Position numbers and translations under genes: made by a program
DNA from: Comamonadaceae bacterium
GTDB lineage: Bacteria > Pseudomonadota > Gammaproteobacteria > Burkholderiales > Burkholderiaceae_C
Length of the DNA: 64,000 nucleotides
Direction of reading: 5' to 3'
Assembly (NCBI GenBank): GCA_027486555.1
Contig: JAIXOX010000128.1
Coordinates: forward strand, 1 to 64,000
Part shown: one piece after another, positions 18,055 through 26,363 of the stretch
How the letters are laid out: every line of letters starts with the position of its first letter
How positions within the stretch are numbered: the first letter of the stretch is position 1
The notes under the pieces: model-generated
What the model was told of the DNA's origin: nothing
What the model saw: the letters and a program-made list of their open reading frames with translations, nothing else
The model's database searches: none

Positions 18055-20151
18055 ATGAACACCGAGACACGACCTTCAGCCTCTGCCCCTTACCTGCCCC
18101 AGATCAGGCTCTACCAAAACTGGTTGCGCGACGAACGCGGCCTGAGCTTTGACACCTACAACGACCTTTGGCGCTGGTCCGTGACCGAGCTGGACGCGTT
18201 TTGGCAAAGCATCTGGGATTACTTTGATTTCCAGTCGCCCACGCCCCACACGGCGGTGCTGGCGAACAACGTGATGCCCGGGGCCAAGTGGTTTCCGGGG
18301 GCCCAAACCAATTACGCGCACCAAGTGCTGCGCCATGTGCAGCCCGCACACGCTGCGGGGCTTTTGGCCGTCATCAGCCACAACGAAAAGGGCTTGCGCC
18401 GCGAGATGAGCTGGCCCGAGCTGCGCCGCCAAGTCGCCGCCATGGCGTTGCACTTGCAAGCGCAAGGCGTGCAGCCGGGTGACCGCGTGGCCGCGTATTT
18501 GCCCAACATCCCAGAAGCCATGGTGGCGTTTTTGGCCACGGCCAGTGTGGGTGGTGTGTGGAGCATCTGCGCGCCCGACATGGGCACCAACGCGGTGCTC
18601 GACCGCTTCAAACAGATCGAGCCCAAGGTGTTGATCGCGGTAGACGGCGTGAGTTACGGTGGGCGCGACTTTGACCGCATGGACGTGGTGCAAGAGCTGC
18701 AAAACGCCTTGCCCACGGTGCAGCACGTCATCATTCATGAAAACCTGGGCACGCTGGATTTGGCCAACTGCGACGTGGGCGCCAGCGCGCAAATGTCCGT
18801 CATCACCGCCCGTGACGATGCCCAAGTGCAAGCGTTTGAGCCCTTGTGGTTGCCGTTTGATCACCCGCTGTGGATCGTTTATTCCAGCGGCACCACCGGC
18901 TTGCCCAAGCCCATCGTGCATGGCCACGGCGGCACGGTGATCGTGGCACTGGCCAACAAAATTTTGCACAACGACATCGGCTGCAGCTACCAAGCGAACA
19001 GCTTTGGCGAGCGCTTCCATTGGTACAGCTCGACCGGCTGGGTCATGTGGAACGCGCAAGTCGCGGGCCTGTTGAACGGCGTGACCTGCGTGATTTACGA
19101 CGGCAACCCCGGCGGCAGCAAAGACAAGCCCGACTGGGGCATTTTGTGGCGCATGGCCGCCGAAGAAAAAGTCACTTTCTTTGGTGCGGGCGCAGCCTAC
19201 TTTGCCAACTGCCAAAAAGCGAATGTGGACATTTCCCGCTGCGGCGACTTGTCGCAGGTGCGGGCTTTGGGCACCACCGGTTCGCCCTTGTCACCCGAAA
19301 CCCAAAGCTGGGGCACCGACCAGTTCAAGGCGATTGGCACCGACATCTGGTGGTGCAACATCTCGGGCGGCACCGACTTTGCGGGCGCATTTTTGGGCGG
19401 CCACCGCGAGCTGCCGCAAGAGCCCGGTGTGATGCAGTGCCGTGAGCTCGGCTGCGCCGTCGAGGCCTGGAACGAAGCGGGCGAGCCCGTGTTGGGCGAA
19501 GTGGGCGAGTTGGTCTGCGCCCAGCCCATCCCGTCCATGCCGCTGTACTTCTGGAACGACAAGGACAACGCCCGTTATCTGGCCAGCTATTTTGAGATGT
19601 ATCCGGCAGGCCACGGCCGCCAACCCGGCGGCGGCAACGGACCCGCCAGCATGGGCGGCGTCTGGCGGCACGGCGACTGGCTGCGCATTGGCAACACGCA
19701 AGGCGAGGGCGAAGGCTGTGTGATCTTTGGCCGCAGCGACGCCACCATCAACCGCTACGGCCTGCGCATGGGCACCAGCGAGTTGTACAGCGCCGTCGAA
19801 GCGCTGCCCGAAGTCATGGACTCGATGGTGGTGGACCTGGAGTATCTGGGCAAAGAAAGCTACATGCCGCTGTTTGTGGTGCTGCGCCCCGGCACGGCGT
19901 TTGACGATGCGATCAAGGCCAAACTCAACAATGCCATCAAAGTGGCGCTCAGCCCGCGTTTCATCCCGAACGAGATTTTTCAGGTGGCCGAGATTCCACG
20001 CACCTTGTCTGGCAAAAAGCAGGAGTTGCCGATCAAGAAACTCATGCTCGGCCAGCCGCTGGAAAAGGTCGTCAACCGTGACGCCATGGCCAACCCGGGG
20101 TGTCTGGATTGGTATGTGGAGTTGGCCAAAGTGCATTTGGCCAAGGCCTAA
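18055..20151 (+). CDS. aacS: Acetoacetyl-CoA synthetase
   Basis: This is a 698-residue ANL-superfamily ligase that activates acetoacetate to acetoacetyl-CoA with ATP. Length and the N-terminal domain (LRDERGLSFDTYNDLWRWSV, WFPGAQTNYA) fit acetoacetyl-CoA synthetase rather than acetyl-CoA synthetase. The P-loop-like IVYSSGTTGLPKPIVHGHGG, the HWYSSTGWVMWN motif and the C-terminal RTLSGKKQELPIKK with its catalytic lysine are present. The start at 18055 is chosen over an upstream ATG at 18031. It may serve ketone-body or polyhydroxybutyrate turnover. Confidence 0.93.
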   Translation: MNTETRPSASAPYLPQIRLYQNWLRDERGLSFDTYNDLWRWSVTELDAFWQSIWDYFDFQSPTPHTAVLANNVMPGAKWFPGAQTNYAHQVLRHVQPAHAAGLLAVISHNEKGLRREMSWPELRRQVAAMALHLQAQGVQPGDRVAAYLPNIPEAMVAFLATASVGGVWSICAPDMGTNAVLDRFKQIEPKVLIAVDGVSYGGRDFDRMDVVQELQNALPTVQHVIIHENLGTLDLANCDVGASAQMSVITARDDAQVQAFEPLWLPFDHPLWIVYSSGTTGLPKPIVHGHGGTVIVALANKILHNDIGCSYQANSFGERFHWYSSTGWVMWNAQVAGLLNGVTCVIYDGNPGGSKDKPDWGILWRMAAEEKVTFFGAGAAYFANCQKANVDISRCGDLSQVRALGTTGSPLSPETQSWGTDQFKAIGTDIWWCNISGGTDFAGAFLGGHRELPQEPGVMQCRELGCAVEAWNEAGEPVLGEVGELVCAQPIPSMPLYFWNDKDNARYLASYFEMYPAGHGRQPGGGNGPASMGGVWRHGDWLRIGNTQGEGEGCVIFGRSDATINRYGLRMGTSELYSAVEALPEVMDSMVVDLEYLGKESYMPLFVVLRPGTAFDDAIKAKLNNAIKVALSPRFIPNEIFQVAEIPRTLSGKKQELPIKKLMLGQPLEKVVNRDAMANPGCLDWYVELAKVHLAKA

Positions 20152-20201
20152 GCTGGCCCCCTTGCGCCAGACACCGTAGCGAACGAGGGTTTGGTGTCTT
20201 C

Positions 20202-20225
20202 GCAGGAGCCCACCCCTGTGGGCGA
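20202..20225. repeat. Short palindromic element (GTGGGC type), copy 2
   Basis: This 24-bp stretch is identical to 16948-16971. It lies shortly after the acetoacetyl-CoA synthetase stop at the left edge of an AT-richer accessory segment. Confidence 0.6.
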
Positions 20226-20269
20226 AGCGATGCTCGCGCACCACCAAGACCGTATTCAGACCTGTCACA

Positions 20270-20348
20270 AGTACTTTTGCGACTTTTATCCAGTACTTTA
20301 AAATAGAGTCGCGACTAAATCACAAACAAATTTAAAAAAGTCGCAAAA
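20270..20348. promoter_or_regulatory. Repeat-rich promoter/operator region upstream of the DUF4143 ATPase
   Basis: The stretch is AT-rich compared with its surroundings. It contains a long-range inverted repeat (TTTTGCGAC at 20275-20283 with GTCGCAAAA at 20340-20348), a central 10-bp palindrome (AGTCGCGACT, 20307-20316) and a direct repeat AGTACTTT (20270 and 20292). It ends 8 bp before the ATG of the ATPase gene, so it probably carries the promoter and operator sites. The binding protein is unknown. Confidence 0.45.
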
Positions 20349-20356
20349 TAGCGGGT

Positions 20357-21487
20357 ATGAAACGCTACCTTGATGACCGCGTGCAGGCCGATCTGGCCCA
20401 CAAAATGGTGTTCCTCACAGGCCCGCGCCAAGTGGGCAAAACCACGCTCAGCCGCCAACTGATGGCGCAGCAAGGCGGCCAATACCTGAACTGCGACGTG
20501 CCAGCCGACCGGGCCCTCATCCTGAAACAGCGTTGGAGCCCCCAAGCGCCTTTGCTGGTGCTGGATGAAATTCACAAAATGCCCGACTGGAAAGCCTGGC
20601 TCAAAGGTGTTTACGACGGCAAACCCGCCACCCAGCAAATGCTGGTCACGGGCAGCGCCCGCATGGACACCTTCCGGCAAAGTGGAGAATCGCTGACCGG
20701 GCGTTTTTTCGGTCTGCGACTGCATCCCCTGTCGGTACGCGAATGGTGCGAGCAAACCGGGGCCAAACCCGATGCTGCGCTGACCCATCTGCTGGAGCGC
20801 GGCGGCTTTCCTGAGCCCTGCTTGGCCCCAGACAACGAACAAGCCGAGCGCTGGCGCAGGCAGTACTTTGATGGCCTGGTGCGCAACGACGTGCTGGAGT
20901 TTTCGCGCATCCAGGAGGTCAACGCCATTCGCCTGTTTGCCCAAATGCTGCGCTCGCGAGTGGGTTCGCCCCTGTCGCTGGCCAGCATGGCACGCGACTT
21001 GGCCGTGTCACCCGTTACGCTCAAGAAATACCTCTACATATTGGAAGCGCTTTTCATTGTCTTTGTGGTGCGCCCTTGGCATGACAACATCGCCCGCTCG
21101 GTGTTGCAAAGCCCCAAGGTCTACTTTTATGACACTGGCCTGGTCGAAGGTGACGAAGGCCTGCGCTTTGAAAACCTGGCGGCCACTGCTTTGCTCAAGC
21201 ATGTGCAATGGCAGCACGATGTGCAGGGCAAAGAGGCCGGACTGCACTACATCCGCACCAAAGACGGGGCCGAGGTGGACTTTGCTTTGAGCGAAAAAAA
21301 CCAGCTCACGCAGCTGGTGGAATGCAAGTTGTCTGATGAAAAACCGCACCGCGCATTGCAACGCTTTGCCCGGGAAAAAGCGCCGGTTCAGGCTGTGCAG
21401 GTGGTTCGCAACGCCCGGCACAGCTACACGCTGGGCGATATCCAGATCGCGGTTGCGCACGAATTTCTGAACGATTTGGCGGCTTGA
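20357..21487 (+). CDS. AAA-type ATPase with DUF4143 domain
   Basis: This 376-residue protein has an N-terminal P-loop ATPase domain (AAA_14) with Walker A GPRQVGKTT (residues 22-30) and Walker B LLVLDEIHK (D70, E71), then a sensor-like VTGSARMD. A C-terminal DUF4143 domain is recognisable from VGSPLSLASMARDLAVSPVT and the later GAEVDFALSEKNQLTQLVECK, which resembles a PD-(D/E)XK-like core. Such genes are frequent, patchily distributed and of uncertain role. The AT-rich leader and neighbouring toxin-like genes suggest acquired DNA. Confidence 0.85.
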   Translation: MKRYLDDRVQADLAHKMVFLTGPRQVGKTTLSRQLMAQQGGQYLNCDVPADRALILKQRWSPQAPLLVLDEIHKMPDWKAWLKGVYDGKPATQQMLVTGSARMDTFRQSGESLTGRFFGLRLHPLSVREWCEQTGAKPDAALTHLLERGGFPEPCLAPDNEQAERWRRQYFDGLVRNDVLEFSRIQEVNAIRLFAQMLRSRVGSPLSLASMARDLAVSPVTLKKYLYILEALFIVFVVRPWHDNIARSVLQSPKVYFYDTGLVEGDEGLRFENLAATALLKHVQWQHDVQGKEAGLHYIRTKDGAEVDFALSEKNQLTQLVECKLSDEKPHRALQRFAREKAPVQAVQVVRNARHSYTLGDIQIAVAHEFLNDLAA

Positions 21488-21529
21488 GGGCCTGAGCCCA
21501 AGAACCCAACTGGCCCGTGAAAAAATCCA

Positions 21530-21637
21530 TTCAATGAACTTCCTGACAGTTACAAAATTCTGGAAATATTCATTGAAATACAGGCACTTAAATATGATTT
21601 ATCATTGAAATATCTATTCAGATATCCATTCAATGAA
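21530..21637. promoter_or_regulatory. Four operator-like TTCAATGAA boxes before a HipA/YjjJ-type gene
   Basis: TTCAATGAA occurs at 21530-21538 and 21629-21637, its reverse complement TTCATTGAA at 21569-21577, and a one-mismatch version (ATCATTGAA) at 21601-21609. The last box overlaps the ATG at 21633. The downstream protein has its own N-terminal helix-turn-helix, so autoregulation through these boxes is likely. The region is markedly AT-rich. Confidence 0.6.
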
Positions 21638-22955
21638 CACATCGACCCCCCTGATCGCAGCCCTGCGACGCCACAATGGCCATGCCAGCAGCCCCGAGCT
21701 GCAGGCGCAGCTGGGCGTCAGCCAGCCCACGGTTTCGCGCCTGCTGGCCCCATTGTTGGCATCGGGCCAGGTGGTCAAGGTAGGCGCTGCCAGGTCGCAA
21801 CGATATTTGTTGCCACGCGATGTGCCGGGGGTGGGGCGGCAGGTGCTCATCCACCAGGTGCATCCCAGTGGTGAGCTGCAAAACTTTGGCACGATGTACC
21901 CGCTGGCCGGAGGCGGCTTCTGGATGGAAGAAGCCGACAAGGCGCACGGACGCAGTGAATTCCACCCCAGCTTGCCTTGGTTCTTGATGGACGCCCGCCC
22001 CCAGGGTTTTCTGGGGCGCGCTTTTGCGCAAGCCCATGCCGAGCTGGCCTTGCCCTCGCGACTGGCGCACTGGAGCGATGACCACATCTTGCTGGCGCTG
22101 GTGCATGCCGGTGAAGACCTGCCCGGCAACCTGCTGACCGGCGGCGTCTCGCTCGACCGCTACCTGGCCCTGCCGCCCAGCCGCAGCGCCTCCCCCCTGG
22201 TGACTGACCCTGTTCAAGACTACCCCCGTCTGGCTTTGCAAGCCCTGGGCAGCGCGGCCCCTGGCTCCAGTGCGGGTGGTGAGCAACCCAAGTTTTGCGC
22301 GGTGACGGGTGGCATGCCCGTGCTGGTCAAGTTCTCGCCTGCAGGCGACGCCCCGGCTGACCAGCGCTGGCGCGACCTGCTGGTGTGCGAGGCACTGGCC
22401 CTGCAAACCTTGCAAGCCGCAGGCATTGCCGCAGCACAGACCGACATCGTGCAGGCCGGTGGCCGCGTCTTTTTGCAAAGCCGCCGTTTTGACCGCACGC
22501 CCCAAGGCCGTGTGGGCATGGTGTCTTTGGAGATGTACGACGCGCACTACATCGGCATCGGTTCGCAGTGGGCGGCGACCGCCATGCAGACTGGCCGTGC
22601 AGGTGCGGAAAAACTGAGTGCTGCCGACATCCAGACCCTGTGCCTGCTGGACGCTTTTGGTGCCTTGATCGCCAACACCGACCGCCACCACGGCAATGTG
22701 TCTTTGCTGCTGGACCAGCACCACTGGCAACTGGCCCCTGCTTACGACATGTTGCCCATGTTTTATGCCCCGGTGGCGGGCGAGGTGGTGCAGCGCGACT
22801 GGTCCAGTCAACTGCCGCGACCCAATGCCCATACCTTGGGCGTTTGGCAACAGGCGAGGGGTATGGCCTTGCTGTTCTGGGAAAGTGCTGAGGGGGATGC
22901 GCGCATCAGCGGTGAGTTTCGTGCCATCGCTCGTGCCAACATGGGCTTGCTATAA
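21633..22955 (+). CDS. HipA-family kinase with fused N-terminal HTH (YjjJ/HipH type)
   Basis: This 440-residue protein has a winged helix-turn-helix-like N-terminus (about 14-50; SSPELQAQLGVSQPTVSRLL) joined to a HipA-like Ser/Thr kinase. Kinase features are the probable ATP lysine in VLVKFSP, the catalytic loop NTDRHHGN and the metal-binding PAYDMLPM. YjjJ-type proteins lack a separate HipB partner, and the fused domain is thought to provide DNA binding. Canonical HipA phosphorylates glutamyl-tRNA synthetase; the target here is unknown. Four repeated boxes precede it and an unrecognised gene follows after 42 bp. A canonical hipBA pair also lies at 61442-63051. Confidence 0.88.
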   Translation: MNTSTPLIAALRRHNGHASSPELQAQLGVSQPTVSRLLAPLLASGQVVKVGAARSQRYLLPRDVPGVGRQVLIHQVHPSGELQNFGTMYPLAGGGFWMEEADKAHGRSEFHPSLPWFLMDARPQGFLGRAFAQAHAELALPSRLAHWSDDHILLALVHAGEDLPGNLLTGGVSLDRYLALPPSRSASPLVTDPVQDYPRLALQALGSAAPGSSAGGEQPKFCAVTGGMPVLVKFSPAGDAPADQRWRDLLVCEALALQTLQAAGIAAAQTDIVQAGGRVFLQSRRFDRTPQGRVGMVSLEMYDAHYIGIGSQWAATAMQTGRAGAEKLSAADIQTLCLLDAFGALIANTDRHHGNVSLLLDQHHWQLAPAYDMLPMFYAPVAGEVVQRDWSSQLPRPNAHTLGVWQQARGMALLFWESAEGDARISGEFRAIARANMGLL

Positions 22956-22997
22956 AAGGTTTGACGAAGTCATCTGGGAAAAAAAGGAACGGGAAAC

Positions 22998-23522
22998 ATG
23001 AAGATCCGACACATCGGAACGCCAGAAGAAGCGAATGCCCTGGTGGCTGAGCTCTCAAAATCTGCATCTCATGCAGTAGAACAGCTGAAGGCATTGATTC
23101 ACGAGCAAGAAGGTCTTCAGGTGCTGGAGAACATCAAGTTCCAACGCATTGGCTGCGACCCGTTGGATGCCGGAAGGCCTCTGAACTTGATGGAGCAAGT
23201 CAATCAGACCTTTACATACTTGGCATCGGCCAAGGCGGTCAAACAATTGATCGAATGGCATCCGACTTTGGTGCCATTCATCGTGAATCTAGGCACTGCA
23301 CCCGGCTCCGACATTGCAAGTGCAAACGGGGAATTAGCGGCTGAGGTTTTTGCAGCAGTGAGCACGTCAAGCAACAGAAAACTGGCAAATGACCTTAACA
23401 AAGTAAGTCAGACATCGGCGACATTGAAATATGTGTTCTTCATATGCCCAGGTATTGGGCCAGGACGACAGTTAAAACTGGAGCGAAATTCCGGTGTGGA
23501 GGTCTGGTCCGTTTCTCAATAA
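22998..23522 (+). CDS. Unrecognised protein downstream of the HipA/YjjJ-type kinase
   Basis: This 174-residue protein has visibly lower GC than its neighbours and a good ribosome-binding site (AAAGGAACGGGAAAC). I do not recognise its family with confidence. The segment GSDIASANGELAAEVFAAVS followed by NRKLANDLNKV and KYVFFICP resembles the D...E...K layout and beta-strand pattern of PD-(D/E)XK nuclease-like proteins, but this is weak. The gene lies 42 bp after the kinase gene on the same strand and ends at a terminator, so the two could form an operon. Confidence 0.65.
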   Translation: MKIRHIGTPEEANALVAELSKSASHAVEQLKALIHEQEGLQVLENIKFQRIGCDPLDAGRPLNLMEQVNQTFTYLASAKAVKQLIEWHPTLVPFIVNLGTAPGSDIASANGELAAEVFAAVSTSSNRKLANDLNKVSQTSATLKYVFFICPGIGPGRQLKLERNSGVEVWSVSQ

Positions 23523-23538
23523 ATACCAATGTTGCAAA

Positions 23539-23569
23539 AACGGCGTGCCGCTTTCGCGCACACGCCGTT
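23539..23569 (+). terminator. Rho-independent terminator
   Basis: AACGGCGTG (23539-23547) pairs perfectly with CACGCCGTT (23561-23569) and is followed by CAATTTTG. It closes the transcript of the HipA-type and downstream genes and lies before the convergent dapD. Confidence 0.8.
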
Positions 23570-23591
23570 CAATTTTGTAAGAACTTAAAAA

Positions 23592-24569
23592 TCAGTTCTT
23601 GTGCAATTCAGCGTTCAACTCGCCCCAGCTCTTGTTGCGCGGGATGGCGTGCAACGCGCCCGACTGTGAATCGCGGCGGAACAAGATACCGTTTTTGCCG
23701 GATAACTCTTTGGCCTTCATGACCGAGCCGTCGGGCAGCTGCACGCGGCTGCCGCCGGTGATGTAGCAACCGGCTTCCACAATGCAGTCGTCGCCCAGCG
23801 AGATGCCGATGCCGGCGTTGGCACCCAGCAAGCAGCGCTTGCCGACCTTGATGACTTCTTTGCCGCCACCGGACAGCGTGCCCATGATGGACGAGCCGCC
23901 GCCGATGTCGCTGGCGTCGTCCACCACCACGCCTGCGCTGATGCGGCCTTCGACCATCGAAGTGCCCAGCGTGCCGGCGTTGAAGTTGCAGAAACCTTCG
24001 TGCATGACAGTGGTGCCGCTGGCCAGGTGCGCGCCCAGGCGCACGCGGTCGGCGTTGGCAATGCGCACACCGGCGGGCACCACGTAGTCGGTCATCTGCG
24101 GGAATTTGTCCAAGCCCTTGATCTCGAGCACGCGGCCGGTGGCGCGGGCCTTCATGCGGGCGGCGGGCACATCGGGCACGGCGCAGGGGCCAAAGTTGGT
24201 CCAGGCCACGGTGGGCATATGGCCAAAGATGCCGGTCACGTTGGCACCGTGCGGCTGGATTAAGCGGTGGCTCAGCAGGTGCAGGCGCAGGTAAACGTCG
24301 TGGATGTCCGCAGGCGCGTCGGCCAGCGACTTGATCTCGGTGCGCACCGCCACCACGGTGGTGCCCCGAACGGCGCAGGTGCTCAGGGCCAAGGCCACGT
24401 CAGCGCCCAGAGCTGCCACGGCCTCGGCTTCGGTCAGGCGCGTGCTGCTGCTGGCAGCAATGCCGTCGGCCAGCTCGGGGGCCGGGAACCAGGTGTCCAG
24501 CACGGTGCCGTCAGCGGCCAGGGTGGCCAGGCCCGTGGCGCGTGCGCCGGTGGTTTGGAATGTGCTCAT
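23592..24569 (-). CDS. dapD: Tetrahydrodipicolinate N-succinyltransferase
   Basis: This 325-residue enzyme of the lysine/diaminopimelate pathway transfers succinyl from succinyl-CoA to tetrahydrodipicolinate. It is longer than the E. coli type (about 274) and fits the longer class known from actinobacteria and some pseudomonads. It has an N-terminal alpha/beta region and a left-handed beta helix of hexapeptide repeats (VRLGAHLASGTTVMHEGFCN, then ASDIGGGSSIMGTLSGGGK). The neighbouring genes on both sides are accessory, so this housekeeping gene separates two acquired patches. Confidence 0.93.
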   Translation of the reverse strand: MSTFQTTGARATGLATLAADGTVLDTWFPAPELADGIAASSSTRLTEAEAVAALGADVALALSTCAVRGTTVVAVRTEIKSLADAPADIHDVYLRLHLLSHRLIQPHGANVTGIFGHMPTVAWTNFGPCAVPDVPAARMKARATGRVLEIKGLDKFPQMTDYVVPAGVRIANADRVRLGAHLASGTTVMHEGFCNFNAGTLGTSMVEGRISAGVVVDDASDIGGGSSIMGTLSGGGKEVIKVGKRCLLGANAGIGISLGDDCIVEAGCYITGGSRVQLPDGSVMKAKELSGKNGILFRRDSQSGALHAIPRNKSWGELNAELHKN

Positions 24570-24713
24570 GGTGTTGCTCCGAAAAAATGGCCCGCAGTGC
24601 GTGCGAGCCGTTGGAAATTTGAAGAGGTGATTATCGGCGATGGCCGGTCATGGAACAGATAACCCTGAATGATGCCAAAATCAGATGAAATTTGACGGAA
24701 TGTGAGCCCACCC

Positions 24714-24932
24714 ATGAACAGAATCACTTTGACCCCTGGACAACGCGGCGGACGGCCTAACATCCGTGGGCTGCGGATTTCGGTTTATGACGTCTTGTCC
24801 ATGATGTCCAGCGGCATGCCTGTGGCCGAAATCCTCGAAGACTTCCCTGAGTTGGAGATGGAAGACATTGCGGCTGTGCTGGCTTATGCCGCAGACCGCG
24901 AGCACAAGGTTCACACGCTGGCCGTGCAATGA
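24714..24932 (+). CDS. DUF433 family antitoxin-like protein
   Basis: This 72-residue protein (from the ATG at 24714; a longer frame starts at 24702) matches the DUF433 helix-turn-helix family: RGGRPNIRGLRISVYDVLSMM, then GMPVAEILEDFPELEMEDIAAVLAY. DUF433 proteins are usually antitoxins paired with DUF5615 (PIN-like, Mut7-C) toxins encoded immediately downstream with a start overlapping their stop. Here the downstream frame begins at an ATGA overlap but is truncated (see 24929-25039), so the antitoxin appears to be orphaned. Confidence 0.85.
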   Translation: MNRITLTPGQRGGRPNIRGLRISVYDVLSMMSSGMPVAEILEDFPELEMEDIAAVLAYAADREHKVHTLAVQ

Positions 24933-25039
24933 AATTGTTGTTGGCTGAAACCCAAAATCAAACCTGCATCGACTCAATAGGCGTGAAGTTGACAGGTGGG
25001 TTGTCGCCTCACCCTTTTGTGGGCTTGGGAAAGGCTTAG
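24929..25039 (+). pseudogene. Truncated DUF5615-type toxin remnant
   Basis: The ATG overlaps the stop of the DUF433 gene (ATGA). The frame begins MKLLLAETQNQTC, close to the MKLLLDEN-type N-terminus of DUF5615 toxins, then runs out of resemblance and stops after 36 codons. An intact toxin is about 110 residues. The acidic residue expected in the MKLLLDE motif is altered. This reads as a decayed or deleted toxin gene. Confidence 0.6.
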
Positions 25040-25095
25040 GCCGCTTCTTCCAAGGCGCGCCTATTGAACTCTGCACCTTCAGACTCCAATATTGA

Positions 25096-25299
25096 TCACC
25101 GCTGGGTGGTGAACTGCTCGTATTGCGCTTGAGCATGCGCTGTGGCTTGTTGATTTGATACCTTGCCCCCGCCTTCGAGCACCTGGCGTTCGTTGAAAGT
25201 CAAAAACCCATCCAACTTCTCGGCCCAGTCTTTCAAAAACATTCGCTGGCGCTGAGCGGACCGATGCTTTGGCCTCGCGATCCCTGTCTGACGGTTCAA
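25096..25299 (-). pseudogene. C-terminal remnant of a RhuM-family gene
   Basis: The minus-strand frame encodes MFLKDWAEKLDGFLTFNERQ, then VLEGGGKVSNQQATAHA and AQYEQF, which matches the C-terminal end of RhuM-family (virulence-associated) proteins. An intact RhuM protein is about 300-340 residues, so at least three quarters of the gene is missing and no plausible start remains. RhuM genes are typical of genomic and defence islands. The flanks (25040-25095 and 25300-25445) hold no other gene that I can see. Confidence 0.7.
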
Positions 25300-25445
25300 A
25301 AACAGCGGGCAATAACCCCGTCAAAAGGCAGCATGTCACGAATTATTCATCGATCCTTCATATGCTGATCGTTTTCAACTGATCACTGGTTTTGGCTCCG
25401 AACAGGTCCCGCACCTTTACGCACCACAGAGCCAAAGCCCAGACC

Positions 25446-26351
25446 ATGTCCGCCAAATTTTTCAATCGCCTTGCTGCTCCTTGGCACCTGTTGGGCTTGC
25501 TGTGCATGGCCTGCGTGCTGAGCGCCTGCATGCCGCGTCAGCTGCTCGTCAACAGTGCTGCCGACGCCCTCACCACCCAAGGCCAAGCCGATGAAGAAGA
25601 CATTGGTTTGGCGCGTGAGGCCAGCGCGTTCTACCTCAAAGTGTCTGAATCCTTGTTGCGCCAAACCCCCGGGCACTTGCCTTTGGCCGAATCGGTGGCC
25701 TCGGGTTTCACGCAATACGCCTACGCCTTTGTGGCTTTCGAAGCCGAACGCCTGGCCCCCACCGACGCCAAGGCCGCGCACCAGCTCAACGAGCGCGCAC
25801 GCCGTTTGTACTGGCGTGCCCATCGCCACGCCATGGCCGCCTTGAACCAAACGACGCCCGGATTTTCTGCCGCGCTGGCGCAACCACAAGCCGCGCTTTG
25901 GCCCAAGCTCCGGGCCGAACAAGTGGGCGTGGCCTATTGGGCGGCGGCGTCTTGGGGCGCCTACATTGCGCTGTCCAAAGACGACCCCGACGCGGTGGCC
26001 GACTTGCCTTTGGCCATGCGTTTGGCCGAACAGGCATGGCGCACGTCGCCCGACCATGGTCAAGGGGCTTTGACCAGTTTGATGGGCAACTTTGAGGCCG
26101 CACGCCCGGGCGGGTCAATGGCCAAAGCGGCTGCATTTTTTGACCAGGCTTTTGCCATCAGCGGGGCGCAAAGCCCGGGGCCATTGGTGGCCAAGGCCGA
26201 GGCCATTGCCCAAGCGGCGGGCGACCGACCGAGCTTTGAAGCCTTGTTGAAACAGGCGCTTTCAGTGAGCGCCAAGCGCACCGATTTGTCCAGCCAAATC
26301 ATGCGGCAGCGTGCGCAGTGGTTGCTTGACAACGCCGACGATCTTTTTTAA
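25446..26351 (+). CDS. TRAP transporter-associated lipoprotein TatT
   Basis: This 301-residue protein starts at 25446 with a lipoprotein signal whose lipobox LSAC precedes the mature cysteine. The rest is helical with TPR-like repeats and matches the TatT (TRAP-associated protein T) family, known to form a periplasmic trimer that docks with the substrate-binding TatP. The next two genes encode TatP and a fused TatQM, so the full system is present. Lipidation would anchor it to a membrane facing the periplasm. Confidence 0.88.
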   Translation: MSAKFFNRLAAPWHLLGLLCMACVLSACMPRQLLVNSAADALTTQGQADEEDIGLAREASAFYLKVSESLLRQTPGHLPLAESVASGFTQYAYAFVAFEAERLAPTDAKAAHQLNERARRLYWRAHRHAMAALNQTTPGFSAALAQPQAALWPKLRAEQVGVAYWAAASWGAYIALSKDDPDAVADLPLAMRLAEQAWRTSPDHGQGALTSLMGNFEAARPGGSMAKAAAFFDQAFAISGAQSPGPLVAKAEAIAQAAGDRPSFEALLKQALSVSAKRTDLSSQIMRQRAQWLLDNADDLF

Positions 26352-26363
26352 TTGGACTTGAGC

